Of a stretch of DNA of 64,000 nucleotides, positions 1-10,965 are shown piece after piece (within the stretch, counting starts at the first letter, position 1; the number at the start of each line of letters is the position of its first letter). A program made the translations under genes and the position numbers. This DNA comes from Gnetum montanum. Its lineage: Eukaryota; Streptophyta; Gnetopsida; Gnetales; Gnetaceae. The notes under the pieces were generated by a model. That model searched no databases. It had not been told where the DNA came from and saw nothing but the letters and a program-made list of their open reading frames with translations. The stretch lies in assembly GCA_015680685.1 (NCBI GenBank), contig MNCI01014441.1:263834-327833 (forward strand). The letters run 5' to 3'.

Positions 1-504
1 AGTTAGTTTAACTGCATACTGATAACTTTGGAAAATTTTATTTTCTTTATAAAAGTATATTTTCTTTCATTGGCCATTCCCTAAATCAATTTGTTTGAAT
101 ATAATTTGGTATTTTGGTATTCAAATATTGGATACCTCTATATAAAAATATATTCAAAGACAAAAATTTAGGGGATATTTACCTAATGTCATACATGGAC
201 TAGACACTTGTCAACTGCAACCTTTTTATCTCTTTGGTGGTTGAAACCACCCAAAATTGNTTGTAACCACCATAGATAAAAAGGTTGCAACTGACAAGTG
301 TCTAGTCCATGTATGACATTAGGTAAATATCCCATAAATTTTTGTCTTTGAATATATTTTTATATAGAGGTATCCAATATTTGAATACCAAAATACCAAA
401 TTATATTCAAACAAATTGATTTAGGGAATGTCCAATGAAAGAAAATATACTTTTATAAAGAAAATAAAATTTTCCAAAGTTATTAGTATGCAGTTAAACT
501 AACT
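1..504. repeat. Foldback (long inverted repeat) element
   Basis: Positions 1-243 and about 264-504 are reverse complements around a loop of about 20 bases at 244-263. The outer ends read AGTTAGTTTAAC at 1-12 and its complement at 493-504. By eye the arms differ at about seven positions, so they are close to 97% identical. The loop contains an undetermined base (N) at 260. There is no coding potential. This looks like a MITE or foldback transposon of at least 504 bp. The left end coincides with the window edge, so the true outer boundary and any target duplication cannot be seen. Confidence 0.85.
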
Positions 505-1270
505 GCCCGATAGTTTTTTCTGTGCGCAGCCCATCTCCGCAGCTTATGCTTCGCTCCACCAAACTTGTCTCGTCCACTATTTCACTACCAATGCTCTACC
601 TTGGACTTCAATCAATCCGGAAAACGTGGAATAGCCAAAACCTAGCCAGATCATGTCAATTGTGAGTGAGTTGCCCGCTGGCTGTGCCTCCTGCTGCCAG
701 ATCTGCTACCGTTGATCTTCCACCTGCTGCTGACTTTTCTGCGCCCACTGCTAATCTGCGCACGTGACCGAGGCTTCTCTTCTACTGCCACTGATCTTCC
801 CCATGCACGCAGTCCTCCTTTTCACTGCTGTTACTCTGCTGCCGCTGCTTTTTCTGCCACTGCTCTGCTGGAAATTTTGATTCTGACTCAAAACCCTGCA
901 AACCCTTACTACAGAAACCTGTGAAAAACTCTGATGGCCTCACTATGCCATGGCCATTTTCGTGAACACCGCGGCCGCTTGTTTCTATTGGTGTACATAG
1001 ACAACGTCGTGTTGGTGCCACCACCGTCCTCTCCGCCGGTGCCCACTGTATTTTTTTTTTGGCCACCACGCTGGCCTTGAACTCTATTGGCTACTGCTCT
1101 GTTGGAAATTTTGGGTGCCATTGCAAACTCTTGCAACCCTAAGGATCCGGTGACACGTCGTCATGGCGAGGCTTGACGGTGCCATCATTACTAATGACCA
1201 TCTCATACTTATCACGGTGGGTGAAGTTGGTGCGCTCGTACGGGGAGCGGCCTTCGGTGGAGTAGGTTAG
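505..1270. other. GC-richer unidentified DNA, no supported gene
   Basis: This stretch is richer in G+C than the rest and full of CTG/CTGCC-like runs. Short open frames exist on both strands but are low-complexity and overlap each other. A segment containing CTCTGYTGGAAATTTTG and a following CAAAC-rich tail occurs twice, near 860-915 and 1098-1140, which suggests an imperfect internal duplication. It could be an untranslated leader or LTR of the gag-bearing fragment that follows. I do not recognise it. Confidence 0.4.
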
Positions 1271-1700
1271 ATGTGGAGGCAACGGTTCCAGAAACGTGAC
1301 ATAGTTTTGCAAAAATATATTTCTAATGCAGAGATTCAGATTGAATTCTTCATGCATTCACCACTGGTATTTGATGGAGCTAAGCCTAGGAAATGCGTTA
1401 CTGAAATTGAGAAGGTTTTCCAGAGAATGAAGATCAGAAGCGAGCAAAAGGCTATGCTGGCTATGTTGCAGCTGCGTGGAAAGGAATCCCAATGGTGGTA
1501 GACTGCGAGAAAGAAGTATCCTGAGCCTCCCACATGGAAATCTTTTCGGAAAGCATTTGATCAGAGACACACCCGCTTCTTCATGGATAATGAGATTGCT
1601 GAATCTAACTAGATCCATATCTTTGATGAAGACAAACAATCACAAATATGGCTTTCATATTTCCCAAGGAATTTACCAATTACAAGGCATTTGTGTTAGG
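1271..1700 (+). pseudogene. Gag fragment of a Ty3/gypsy element (element F)
   Basis: The frame from 1349 encodes PLVFDGAKPRKCVTEIEKVF, then a KAMLAMLQLRGKESQWW segment, then after a TAG a TWKSFRKAFDQRHTRFF segment. This is the order of the Retrotrans_gag core: FDG start, an E-KIF helix, a L-G-A-WW motif, and a W-EF--F helix. The family domain is about 100 residues and most of it is present. Stops at 1499 (after the WW pair) and after codon NEIAESN kill it. The protein differs from the gag of elements B and C, so it belongs to a separate element that A abuts. Structural role in a virus-like particle is inferred from the family only. Confidence 0.62.
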
Positions 1701-2285
1701 TTTGTAAAATAAAACATATGATATGTTTCCTTTGTAGTAATATATATTTATTTTTATTGCTCCCTTATGTCAACATAGCAGTATGCACAACAATGTTGTG
1801 GTAGGAGTGGTGGACTGGTAGGCCATACATGAGTGGCTAAGATGGCAAGAAAAAGGTTTTAAAACAAATTACATGGTCATCACTCCAAGGATAATAGGTA
1901 AAAGGAACTTATAAAATTAAAAAATGAAATGAAATTTTATTTTGGCTGAGAGGCTAACTCATCTTGCAGGATAGTGGGGAGGGGGAGTGGATTTGTTGCC
2001 TAGCCCAACCGAATTAACTTTGATGATGCCAGCTTTGGAGCTCCGCTGGAGCACTGGAAAGGCACCTATGATGGTGGCCCATGCTTCAACTGCAATAACA
2101 ATCTCATTGGCATGTGCTTCTTGTTCCCAAAAATGCATCTACTCGCAAGACCATCATTTCTCCCCAAAACGAAATCATACGAGAGTTTGAAACTCTCTTA
2201 TCTTTTTATTCTTCGAAATTTGAATTCTTCACTAGAAAGAACATAATTCTCCTTGAACAGTTTCAGTTCATTAGAATTCTGTACC
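1701..2285 (+). other. Decayed DNA between gag fragment F and element A
   Basis: No gene is supported. One frame near 2070-2120 reads GPCFNCNNNLIGMC, which resembles a retroviral CCHC zinc knuckle but lacks the His and has wrong spacing, so it may be the remnant of F's nucleocapsid or chance. The A-rich stretch 1880-1960 and the GGGGAGGGGGAGTGG run at 1976-1990 have no assigned role. Confidence 0.35.
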
Positions 2286-2289
2286 TCAC

Positions 2290-2640
2290 TATTTGCAAAT
2301 AAGTCCACCTGTTACATGAAATGGCCAAAATGTTCCAACAATTACCACTGTGGGTGGTTGGTCATATCCATCCCATTTCCTAGTGATCCAAATAAACAAT
2401 GACAATGGGGAGTTCCCAATTATAATGGGAAGGGCATGGCTGAATACAATCGATGCATGCCTAGGAATCCACAATCTTTCCCTAGAAATATCCAAGACAA
2501 ATACTTTTGGGAAAATTGAGAGGAAAAGAGTTCCATTCATCGCATATAGTGACACAGGGTGTCATTGCGTGCAGAAATCATGGGTGACGCAAAGTTTAAC
2601 ATTGCCTGCATGCAATTAGTGTGTACAGGATATTGACATA
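2290..2640 (+). pseudogene. Element A protease, C-terminal half
   Basis: Translation gives VGGWSYPSHFLVIQINND, then GEFPIIMGRAWLNTIDACLG. The IIMGRAWL block is the conserved retropepsin motif ILGRPWL with Pro changed to Ala. In element B the same protein begins with an active-site segment LLDLGFGVNLIS; that part is absent here, because the homology starts only at about 2290. The rest (KIERKRVPFIAYSDTGCHCVQK) matches elements B and C, where it is followed by the pol linker. Roughly half of the usual 100-residue domain remains. It cannot be active without the catalytic Asp. Confidence 0.75.
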
Positions 2641-2691
2641 CAAACGTGCCTATATGCGATAGCCACACAATAAGAAAACACCCAATGGCTG

Positions 2692-4342
2692 ATGGCCAAT
2701 AAAGAGAACAACTCGACAAGATGCATGGAACTAGCTGAGGGAATGACTAGTGCTTACATTGAATGCACAGACGTATTAGAGCAAGTCCATTGCCAACTTC
2801 CAGCCCTTAACTCCAAAAAAATTAATTGGGGGAAGTTGGAGATTCCTGAGGTGTTTAAACAAAAGCCCCTAGATTTAAAACTGTTTCCCACTGGTTTGGA
2901 ATACATGACCCTTAAAAATGGAAAACCGGTAATCATCAACGCAAAGCTCGCATCCAAGCAAAAAGAAAGTTCGCTAAAGGTGATAAAAAAGTGGTCAACA
3001 GCCTTTTCCTGGTCATACCTTGAACTAACCAGAATAGATCTTAGGATATGCTAGCATAAAATTTATATAGACTCCTCCATGAAACCTTGCAAGCAACCCC
3101 AGAGGCGATTGAACCCAAAGTTAAAACAAATAGTGAAAGAGGAGATAGAGCGGCTTCTCAAGGCTGGGTTCATTTACCCTATTGCTGATAGTGAGTGGAT
3201 TAGTCCTCTTGTATACCAAAAAAGGAGGTAAATGGAGGGTATGTATAGATTTTAGGCTATTAAATATGGCAACATTCAAAGATCACTTCCCATTGCCATT
3301 TGTTGACCAAGTCTTAGACACTATAGCAGGGCATCGCTATTACAATTTTCTGGATGGGTATAGTGGGTACAACTAAATATGAATTGCACCAAAAGACTAA
3401 GCCAAAACAACGTTCACCAGTCCTTGGGGAACATTTGCATATAAAAAAATGCCTTTTGGCTTGTGCAATGCCCCTGCCACATTCCAATGATTAGTTCTAA
3501 GCATATTTCAGCAACAAATAAGTAACGGAGTAGAAGTCTTTATGGATGACTTCTCCACTTATGAGACGAACTTTGATCAAGCCCTCGACTGGTTAGAGTA
3601 AGTATTGAAATGATGTGTTGAAACCAACCTAAAGCTCAACTGGCAGAAGAGCCATTTGATGGTTGAAGAGGGTGTAGTATTAGGGCATAAAATTTCACAA
3701 TCAGGAATAGAGGTAGATCCATAAAAAATTAAAGTCATCCAAGGAATTACTCGACAACCAGAAATTGTCAAAGACGTTTGGTTATTCCTTGGACACACTA
3801 GCTACTACAGGAGATTTATCGAGATCTTCTCTGAAATTGGCAAGCCATTGGTGGAATTAACGAAAAAGGATGCACCATTCAAGTGGACTAGGGAGTGTGA
3901 ACGAGCATTCCAAACTCTCAAACAAAGGTTTGTGGAAACTCCTATTCTATAAGCCCTTGACTGGTCTAGGTCATTCCATATCATGATCGGCGCATCTAAT
4001 TATGCCTTAGGAGTCGTACTGACACAATTAGATGAAAAAAAATGACCATATTACATCCATTGTGCCAATCAGAGTATCACTGGTACACAACTCAACTACA
4101 CGACTACAGAAAAGGAATTAATGATTGTAGTGTTTGCACTGGACAAATTTAGGCACTATGTATTGGGCTACAAGGTATACATCCATATGGATCATAGTGA
4201 AATTAGGTTCCTTATGAACAAGCCAACGGTTAGCCCACGTATCATACGTTGGTTGGTGATTCTTCAAGAGTTTGATTTAACGATAGTAGATCGCAAAGGC
4301 ACCGAGAATGTAGTCATAAATCACCTATCTCGGTTGCGTTAG
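2692..4342 (+). pseudogene. Element A reverse transcriptase and RNase H
   Basis: The linker at 2692-3054 contains FPTGLEYMTLKNGKPVIINAKL and AFSWSYLELTRID, typical of the Athila pro-RT joint. RT follows: KPCKQPQRRLNPKLKQIVKEE, then a frame change near 3210, then GGKWRVCIDFRLLN, KDHFPLPFVDQVLD, RYYNFLDGYSGYN, WGTFAYKKMPFGLCNAPATF and the catalytic box VFMDDFSTYE near 3540. RNase H at about 3870-4340 has PFKWTRECERAFQTLK and TTEKELMIVVFALDKFRHYV, with Asp in YIHMDHSEIRFLM. The first RNase H catalytic Asp (CDASDYA in the family) is Gly here (IGASNYA). At least six in-frame stops interrupt the region. Confidence 0.85.
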
Positions 4343-4499
4343 GACAACAAAGAGGATGAATATGTTGTATCTGACTATTTTCCTAATGAAACCCTCTTTG
4401 CCGGTGTAGTAAATGATCAACCCATGGAAATAAATTAGTATAGTAGCATTCTTACCTATCTTAGTTCCCAAAAACTAGGTTGGACTTTAGGAAGAAACA

Positions 4500-5750
4500 A
4501 TAGTTTCTTCACAAAACTAAGTAATTCATGGAAATCAAGGACCAACTCTATAAAGTTTGTCCTGATGGCTTGGTTCGATGGTATGTGCCCGATCAAGATC
4601 AATTAAAAGTTCTCCAGGATGCTCATGAGGGTCCTTATGGGGGTCATGATGCTGGGAGACGAACGACTACCAAAGTCTTGCTTGCAGGATACTATTGGCC
4701 AACTCCATTCTAGGATGCCCATCATTTTGCCCAATCCTGTGAACGTTGCCAATGAGATGGTGGAATGACTACTAAAATGGAGGGTTCGCAACAATGGATT
4801 CAACCTTTAGAACCCTTCAATATCTAGGGAATAGATTTTATGGGACCTATCACACCGATGTCCAACGAAAAAGCATATATCATCATTGCTGTTGATTACT
4901 TAACCAAATGGGCTGAAGTAGCCACAATAATAGACTACACATCATCTACGACTGCACGATTTGTACAACAACAAATCATTAATAGGTTTGGTGTACCACG
5001 TGCACTCATCTCTGATAATGGAACACATTTTACAAGTGCAACCTTTCACAAACTGATGCAATGCTTAGGGGTTGAGCATAAATTGACCACACCTTATCAC
5101 CCCCAAGCTAATGGCCAAGCCAAGGTTACTAACCAGGATATTACTAGGATATTAACAAGAACAGTTAGCAAATTTAGGCAACAGTGGAGCACAAAACTGA
5201 ACGATGCTCTCTGGGCATACCGCTTTGCTTGGAAGCTTCCTACAGGCTATTCTCCCTATGATTTAGTGTACAAGAAACTACCCAAGCTTCCCATACAGAA
5301 TGAGCTCTGTACACTATCCATGGCTTGCAACCTTCACCTAGACCTCAACCTAGCACAAAAACAACGGTTGGCAACTCTGAATGTGCTAGATGAGAATAGA
5401 TTGGTTGCACTATCATTAAATGAGTTGCACAATGCACATAGTAAACAATGTCATGACTTAAAGATATGAAGGTTTAAGTACCAACCAGGTGACAAGGTCC
5501 TTTACTAGAATCCCATGCACGTACCTCAGTGTACGAAATTCCAAACATTGTGGGAAGGACCCTATATTATTCATACAACCTTCCCCTCTAGAGCCATGAT
5601 GATATACAAGCCTAACAGCCGGATAAAAGATTATTGGTTAATGTACAACAAACAAAACCTTTTCGTGAACCTGCAATAGCCAATACAAGTTACACCTCCA
5701 CTAGCAGGCAACCACGCTCATTATTTTGGATCTCTCCCTTACAACTCAAT
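4500..5750 (+). pseudogene. Element A integrase
   Basis: The N-terminal zinc-binding domain reads HEGPYGGHDAGRRTTT then GYYWPTPF, a TAG, and HHFAQSCERCQ, matching the HHCC pattern. The core follows: GIDFMGPITP (first Asp), VDYLTKWAEVA, GVPRALISDNGTHFTSATF (second Asp) and TPYHPQANGQAKVTNQDI. The catalytic Glu that follows NGQA in the family is Lys here. The C-terminal part has FKYQPGDKVLY and LWEGPYIIHTTF, the GPY/F module. The long open stretch is 4840-5469. A tract GGGGGAGATGG at 5753-5763 follows the coding end and is conserved in B and C. Confidence 0.88.
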
Positions 5751-7250
5751 CATGGGGGAGATGGCCACCTATGCTAACCATATGGGGTCCTCAGTTCTTT
5801 TAATTTTTTGTTTTACACATTTTTGTTTTACAAGTTTTTGTTTTACACATTTTTTTTTATAAATTTCTTTAACTTTTATTTTTTTTATTTTACAACATTG
5901 TTATACTTTTCCATTTTGTGTGTGTGTGTGTGTGTGTATCCACCCTGTAAGTTTGTTACCCAATAAGTGTTCAGAATGATGGTATGAACTATTTTCATAT
6001 TTATTGCTAATATTTGGTTTTTACCTTTAAGTCACAATGTTGATACTAAGGTATGTTTCTTTTGATATGGTAGGCAATGAGATCACTTCATCCATTCATC
6101 CACCAATTTCTATGGTCTCTCTTGGCTTGGAAATGTATAGTCTCCTTTCTAATAAGAACTTTAATGAATTGGTGACTGGGCATTTCTCAAACTAAGGAAG
6201 GACTCAAGGATTGAAACGGGTGTGACTTCAAGGGAACTTGATGCTTTTGTGTTGGTCGTTCTTTCGGGTGCTTGGATGTTTTCTTTTTGAGTTTTCTCAC
6301 TGTTCCGATGTTACCCCAATTATCAGAAGCTAAGACAATAAAAATAAGAAGTCTTTGCATGGTGTGGTTCTCATGCATAAAACTTGGGCTACAAGCACTG
6401 GTTATGGAACCAAAAGTGTTCCCTCTAACTAAGGCCCCTCTCGCTTCACATTCTCTCATTTGTTTCGTCAAAATGGTGGTAGCTCTTTGGAGATGCATTC
6501 TTATTATCCAAGTGGATGGCTCGGCCGAATGCATTGATGCGAAGTCACTGGATGTGGTTGGTTTGAGGCCGGAGTTGGAATGAGACTTGCCAAGTCACAT
6601 TAATCATAAAATTCACAAGGGGCTGTACACCACCTTGTTCTTGGGATTCCATTCCATTTTCTTCTCTCCACCCATCTCTCCATTGTTCACCTCATTACCG
6701 ATTGTATCATTAGTGTATATATTTTGGTTGATGCATTATTTTCTTTTCGGTAAATTCTTGTGGTCAAGACTTTAACTCTTGTTCCAAATGACATTCCTAG
6801 AGCCTACGGACTCTTTGAATGTGGGTTTTTTAGGGCACTAAGGGCATGAGCCTACTTTGGGGAGGACCCACTAACATTCCTATTTGGAGCATCCGTTAAC
6901 TTCTTTTCCCTAACATTTTTGCAATTATTTTTATATTTTCCATTACCATCTTGACATCCATTTCATCGATGCTATAGTTGCCCTTTTTATCTATCTTTCT
7001 TACTCCTTTCCTTTCTCCATTATAATGCTACTAGAGGTTCACGATTAGTCATGGGGGTGTGGGGCCTGCTTTTTTCGATTTTCTCCTAGCCCTGAAATTT
7101 TTGATTTTCTTCCTAACCCGTACACCTTCGGTAGTCATCATTAATATATCTCTCAATCCATATAAGCCATACCACAACCTAGCCAATGGACTTTCACCAT
7201 AGCAAGGTATTAATTACATGATGATTCATTTACCCTTGCTAATATAAGAT
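5751..7250 (+). other. Element A 3' non-coding tract (conserved in B and C)
   Basis: No gene. The T-rich part 5790-5900 repeats a TTTTGTTTTACACAT-like unit, found reversed in element B (19.6-19.8 kb) and element C (54.5-54.7 kb). Further blocks match B and C in reverse: GGTGTGACTTCAAGGGAAC near 6215, CTCTAACTAAGG near 6423, a block near 6545-6640, and GGGGAGGACCCACT near 6858. The conserved order over about 1.5 kb shows it is part of the element and not flanking DNA. Its role is unknown; it could be an intron that leads to the small downstream ORF. Confidence 0.75.
5917..5937. repeat. (TG)n microsatellite
   Basis: About ten TG dinucleotides in a row inside the 3' non-coding tract of element A. 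It follows the T-rich repeats and has no coding context. Confidence 0.95.
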
Positions 7251-7251
7251 T

Positions 7252-7453
7252 GTGTTGTGTGTGCAGATGGCGACCATGCAATAATGGACCAGATCTGGAG
7301 GAACCACTTGGAATGGAGCAGCGCTGGAAGCAACTGTGTAAGGAGCAAGATCGATGGTGCACTTACAGATGGACAACGAAGGCACAATCTTGGCATTGGC
7401 AGCAGCAACACTACTTTCTCTCTCTCTCTCTTTTTCTCAGCTGCCAACTAAGG
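7252..7453 (+). pseudogene. Element A accessory-ORF remnant after splice acceptor
   Basis: A pyrimidine/GT-rich run ends in TGTGTGTGTGCAG at 7266, and an ATG follows at 7267. The same arrangement (acceptor-like CAG or TAG then ATG near the 3' LTR) is present in element B at 17854 and element C near 53088. Here the ORF is short and contains a TAA after MATMQ. The other frame is open to 7451 but overlaps a CT microsatellite at about 7417-7438, so its length is not evidence of coding. By position this would be the start of the accessory protein, mostly deleted in A. The match at its end (CTCAGCTGC then a GATGT block) to element C supports homology. Confidence 0.45.
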
Positions 7454-7476
7454 CTTGATGTCATTGTGATAAGGNG

Positions 7477-7655
7477 TATGCAATATCGCAGCCCATGCGA
7501 TATCGCGTCCCATCATACCCCCATGANCATTAGTTCCATTCCCCTCAATAATTCCATACCTTCCCAATATTCTTGTAAGAAACTCGAGTACAATTTTTCA
7601 TTCAGTCATGGGGGTATGATGGGACGCGATATCGCATGGGCTGCGATATTGCATA
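7477..7655. repeat. Exact 50-bp inverted repeat bracketed by Ns
   Basis: 7477-7526 is the exact reverse complement of 7606-7655. The left arm lies between two undetermined bases, at 7475 and 7527. The right arm is the natural junction of internal DNA and LTR start in element A, since its equivalent is found in B and C. The left arm has no counterpart in B or C. An assembly or sequencing foldback artefact is likely. Confidence 0.85.
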
Positions 7656-8614
7656 TGCGATATCGCGTCCAACCCGATAACGCATCCCCCACGATATCGC
7701 GTCTTCCCCTGCAATATCGCATATGCGATATCATGGTCAGCCGCCATATCTATAAATAAGAGGTGACACTCCCCTTATTCATGATCCTAGGCTAGAAGTA
7801 GGAAAACTCTGGCAAATTGATCACTCCAGAGATAGAATATTTTCCATGTGCCCGCAGTAGGAGTCCTCAAGTGAACAGATCTTTATTCGAGCAACATTGT
7901 ACCTGAACGCAAGTTGTGTACAGTAATAAAGACGAGCTTTGTGGATAAACCTTGCAGTGTATGGAATAGGATTTATTACATGTTATTTCTTACCTATTAT
8001 TTATTACCCTATAGTAGCATAGCATGAGTATAACTTGATTACGAGCATTTACGGATGTATACGACTAATCAAGGAATCGGTTGCTCATCGCGATTAGATT
8101 CTCTCACCCTCAACTCCTAGAATGTGAAATGACTACAACCTGATTACAAGCATCTAAGGATGTGTATGGCTAGTCAAGGAATAGATGCTCATTACACTTA
8201 GGCTAGTTAGGTGCCTCAGTACGACCACTTTGAGCACGTGTGTTACGTGTGATGATCCCAGTAACGATTAGCGTTTGGTAGCCATGGTTGCATAGTTTAG
8301 GGTGTATATGGTAAGTGGGAATGGATGCTAATGCTAGTTAATTTAGACTTAGTTCATTAGTTAGAGTTAGTTAGTTTCTCAACCCTTCACCTCAATAGCA
8401 TAGGAGAAAAATAGAAAAGACCATAAAAATCATATACCTCGGACTTACTTAACCATACACCGTGACAACCACAAGTAAGTCTGAGAAGATAACGAATGAT
8501 TAACCCCAAGTGTTCCATGGGGCATGTAGGCATTTAGTCTATAGAGTTCAACCAGATCGTGCATGCTACACTCGTTTCGTATGGTTGAGTGTAGGGGCAC
8601 CTTGCCACTCATTA
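7617..8614 (+). repeat. Element A 3' LTR
   Basis: The LTR begins TGATGGGACG just after the purine-rich GTCATGGGGGTA and ends ACTCATTA, close to the ACTCATCA terminus of the family. It aligns in reverse with LTRs of B (13801-14740, 43982-44903) and C (51863-52740): shared blocks include GCAGTAGGAGTC near 7855, AACAGATCTTTATT near 7875, and CAATAAAGACGAGC-like sequence near 7925. The end block CTCAACCATACGAAACGAG matches the family start in reverse. No 5' partner LTR is in the window, so age cannot be estimated. A TATAAATA motif lies at 7750-7757. Confidence 0.85.
7620..7735 (+). repeat. Cluster of GCGATATCGC palindromes in the A LTR
   Basis: Within about 115 bp the palindrome GCGATATCGC or one-base variants (ACGATATCGC, GCAATATCGC, GCGATATTGC) recurs at least six times, spaced by short linkers such as GTCCAACCC. 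It lies at the very start of the LTR, in U3, upstream of the TATA-like motif at 7750. Element C has a weaker version (ATATCGGATATC) at the same place; B does not. A regulatory array is possible but not shown. Confidence 0.75.
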
Positions 8615-9350
8615 TTTATATCGGTAATGATTTCTGTTATATCTTTAAAAAGAGGACCCTCATATAAATACAATGTTGAGATGATGTGTTAGTATGAAGA
8701 GTAGTATGAAACACAATTCATAATAGTGAAGCACATGTTTCTTGATTGGTTAATGCACAAATGATTATGGTGTTGATTAGAAACACATGTTTGTTGATTG
8801 GTTAACTTATGAATAACTATGGTGTTGACTAGTAGTGCTAAGCAACTAGTTGTAGCTAAATGATAGTAGTAAAGCTTAAGATGATCTACTTTGATTAAAA
8901 ATCTCTATTACTTTAGCATGTTTTATGTGTTATCTAACCTTATCTTCTAGAAGAAATATTTCTAAGAGGAACAAGTATGTCACATCCAAGGATTTAGCCT
9001 TGCACCTTGTGATGAAATTTTTTATGTTGTTTTAATTTAATTTTGCTAGAATGTGGAATCAAACTTGGAATTTTAGCATGTACACAACTTTATATAATTA
9101 TCTATATAATTTTTCTAGCATTTGATGACCATTTTTAAATATTGATGTCTTTTTTTTTGTAACTAAACTTGAACATTGTGATAAGTACAAGTTGAATCAT
9201 CAAAAGACCTCAGTAGTGAAAACAATGATGATGGTAATATTATTATTGTCATTTATTTTTATCCTGAGCTAATGGTCTTGCATTTTATATTTTCATACAA
9301 ATAATTATCAGTTATGAATGCTAAAAAGCTTTTTAAACCTAGTGGTGGTA
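8615..9350. other. AT-rich DNA with a two-copy direct repeat
   Basis: No gene is seen. Near 8728-8842 a unit containing CACATGTTTCTTGATTGGTT and ending ATGGTGTTGATTAG occurs twice with a few mismatches, about 58 bases apart. The rest is unremarkable AT-rich sequence. Confidence 0.5.
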
Positions 9351-10965
9351 TGTGAAACACCACAAAATTTTGCATGTTATAACCAAACCTTCATCATGTA
9401 GCCTTCACCCCATGAAAACCAAGGCAAAATTTCATTGTAAATGTCAAAATTATAATCCACAATGGGCAATTTCACATAATTTATACTTTTGGAGCAGAAA
9501 AATGCCTCATAACTGTTCAAAGCCTCATTCCCCAAGTGAAAAATGTCACCTAGTATCTATATTTGGGCTTGGGAGTTGTCAAAAATAACTTTTGGAATGT
9601 CAAAAAAGGTAATTTGATGGGTTTTATGGGGGTTAGACATTTTTCTATGCTGGAAACACATGGAGTGGATAGATCTCACCTACCCCCAACATGGAAGGGT
9701 GGGGGGTTTGAAAACTTTCCCCCCTTCAACGTGGAAACCAAAGGCACATTTTGTAAACTTTCCCCTCAAACTATAAAGTTTTCCCCTAGCTTGGAAACTT
9801 TCCCTCCATCCTAAAAATTTTTCCCCTAACCTATAAACTTCCCTCCCCCCCCCCTCCTTACTTGGAAAGTTCCCCTTCCCCCAACATGGAATCCACAAAA
9901 AGAAAAATTCATCAAGTTATGCACTTCAAAATTAACCAACCACTTCAACAAGTAAGGTGGAGAGCTTAGCATGGAAGATTCATCTCCAGTGTGGAGGGAG
10001 TAAATAGTTACTATTTTTAGTAAACGCAATGGCCATGGAGGGAAGCACTTACTATGTTTAGTAACCCTCCAAATTTGGGCACTAAATTTGGCAGCCAATT
10101 TGTAGCAAAATTACATCAAATTTACAGCCATTTTTTAGCCCAATCATAGCTAATTTTCAGTCCCATTCATGGCCCAAAGATCCTATAAAAGTCAAACTCC
10201 AACACCATTTACAAGTTCTAAAATTTTCAGCAAGTGAAGAATTTTTTTTATGTTCTAGATTTTTTGACAATGTTGAGTTGACAAAGTGAAGCATATTTTG
10301 ACAAGAAAATTCTCACCAAATTTTAACCATTTTTTCACAATTCCACACTTGGGACATTTTCAAGCACTTAAGAGCTCCTACAAGTTCCCACACTTGTAGT
10401 CTCTTGAACCTCAATGTGGAAGCATTGAGGCCTTGAGGTTTGGTGGATTTTGGTGTTAACACTACACTTCTGGAACTCTAAACCTAGCATGGAGCAACTT
10501 AGCATCCAAATATCCCTCATTTCTCACCCCCTAGTAGTGACCAAATTAGCAAATCCAAAGTTGTAGAAGCAAATGAAGGTTCTATAGCATCAAGAGTGGC
10601 TTGGCACCTAGATTGTGGAGTGGATCATCTCAACTTCAACAAGCTTTGAACTCTTGTATAATTGGATCCCCTTTTGGCTCATCTAGGCACCATTTGTACA
10701 CATTTCTCTAACTTATTCTTTATTATTTTCTCAATAAAGTTTTTAAGTTTTAAGTTTTGTGTTCAAAGATAAATTTACTATTTGTGCATTATTCAAATCT
10801 ATTTATATTTCCATGTTGTACATCTCCCAAGTCCCTAGTTGATCTACTAGACTGACCAAGGTGCCCCAAATCCCATTTTTATCACAAAGGCCCTCAAGGT
10901 TTGGGGTTGAGGAACTGCTTGCATTGAGGATCCTTGGTTTCCATTCCAACAATCAAGGTTTTCAG
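9351..10965 (+). repeat. LTR-like unit, possibly a solo LTR
   Basis: The segment starts TGTGAAACACC, has a good TATA-like CCTATAAAAG at 10183-10192, a pyrimidine-rich part, and an AATAAAG signal near 10733 followed by T-rich DNA. That order (U3, TATA, R, polyadenylation signal) is what a plant LTR shows. C-rich runs at 9700-9870 repeat AAACTTTCCCC. The right end is not clear and no target duplication could be matched, so the boundaries are guesses. Short frames here are translations of low-complexity DNA. Confidence 0.35.

Larger units (their letters stand above)
2286..8614 (+). mobile_element. Element A: 5'-truncated Athila-like LTR retrotransposon
   Basis: In order on the plus strand: the C-terminal part of protease, linker, reverse transcriptase, RNase H, integrase, a long 3' non-coding tract, a short accessory-ORF remnant and one LTR at 7617-8614. 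Gag, the protease active site, the primer site and the 5' LTR are missing, so the element was truncated before or during insertion. Protein motifs and the pro-RT linker match the Athila branch of Ty3/gypsy. The 3' tract and LTR align with those of elements B and C in reverse orientation, so A, B and C are one family. It is dead: many stops, a frameshift, and altered active sites. Confidence 0.85.

Noticed and set aside
712-1136. Overlapping frames of 70-95 codons on both strands
   Set aside because: They overlap each other, are biased by CTG-like runs, and match no family I know.
7250-7759. 169-codon frame on the plus strand
   Set aside because: It crosses two Ns, a CT microsatellite, an inverted duplication and the LTR edge, so it is not one gene.
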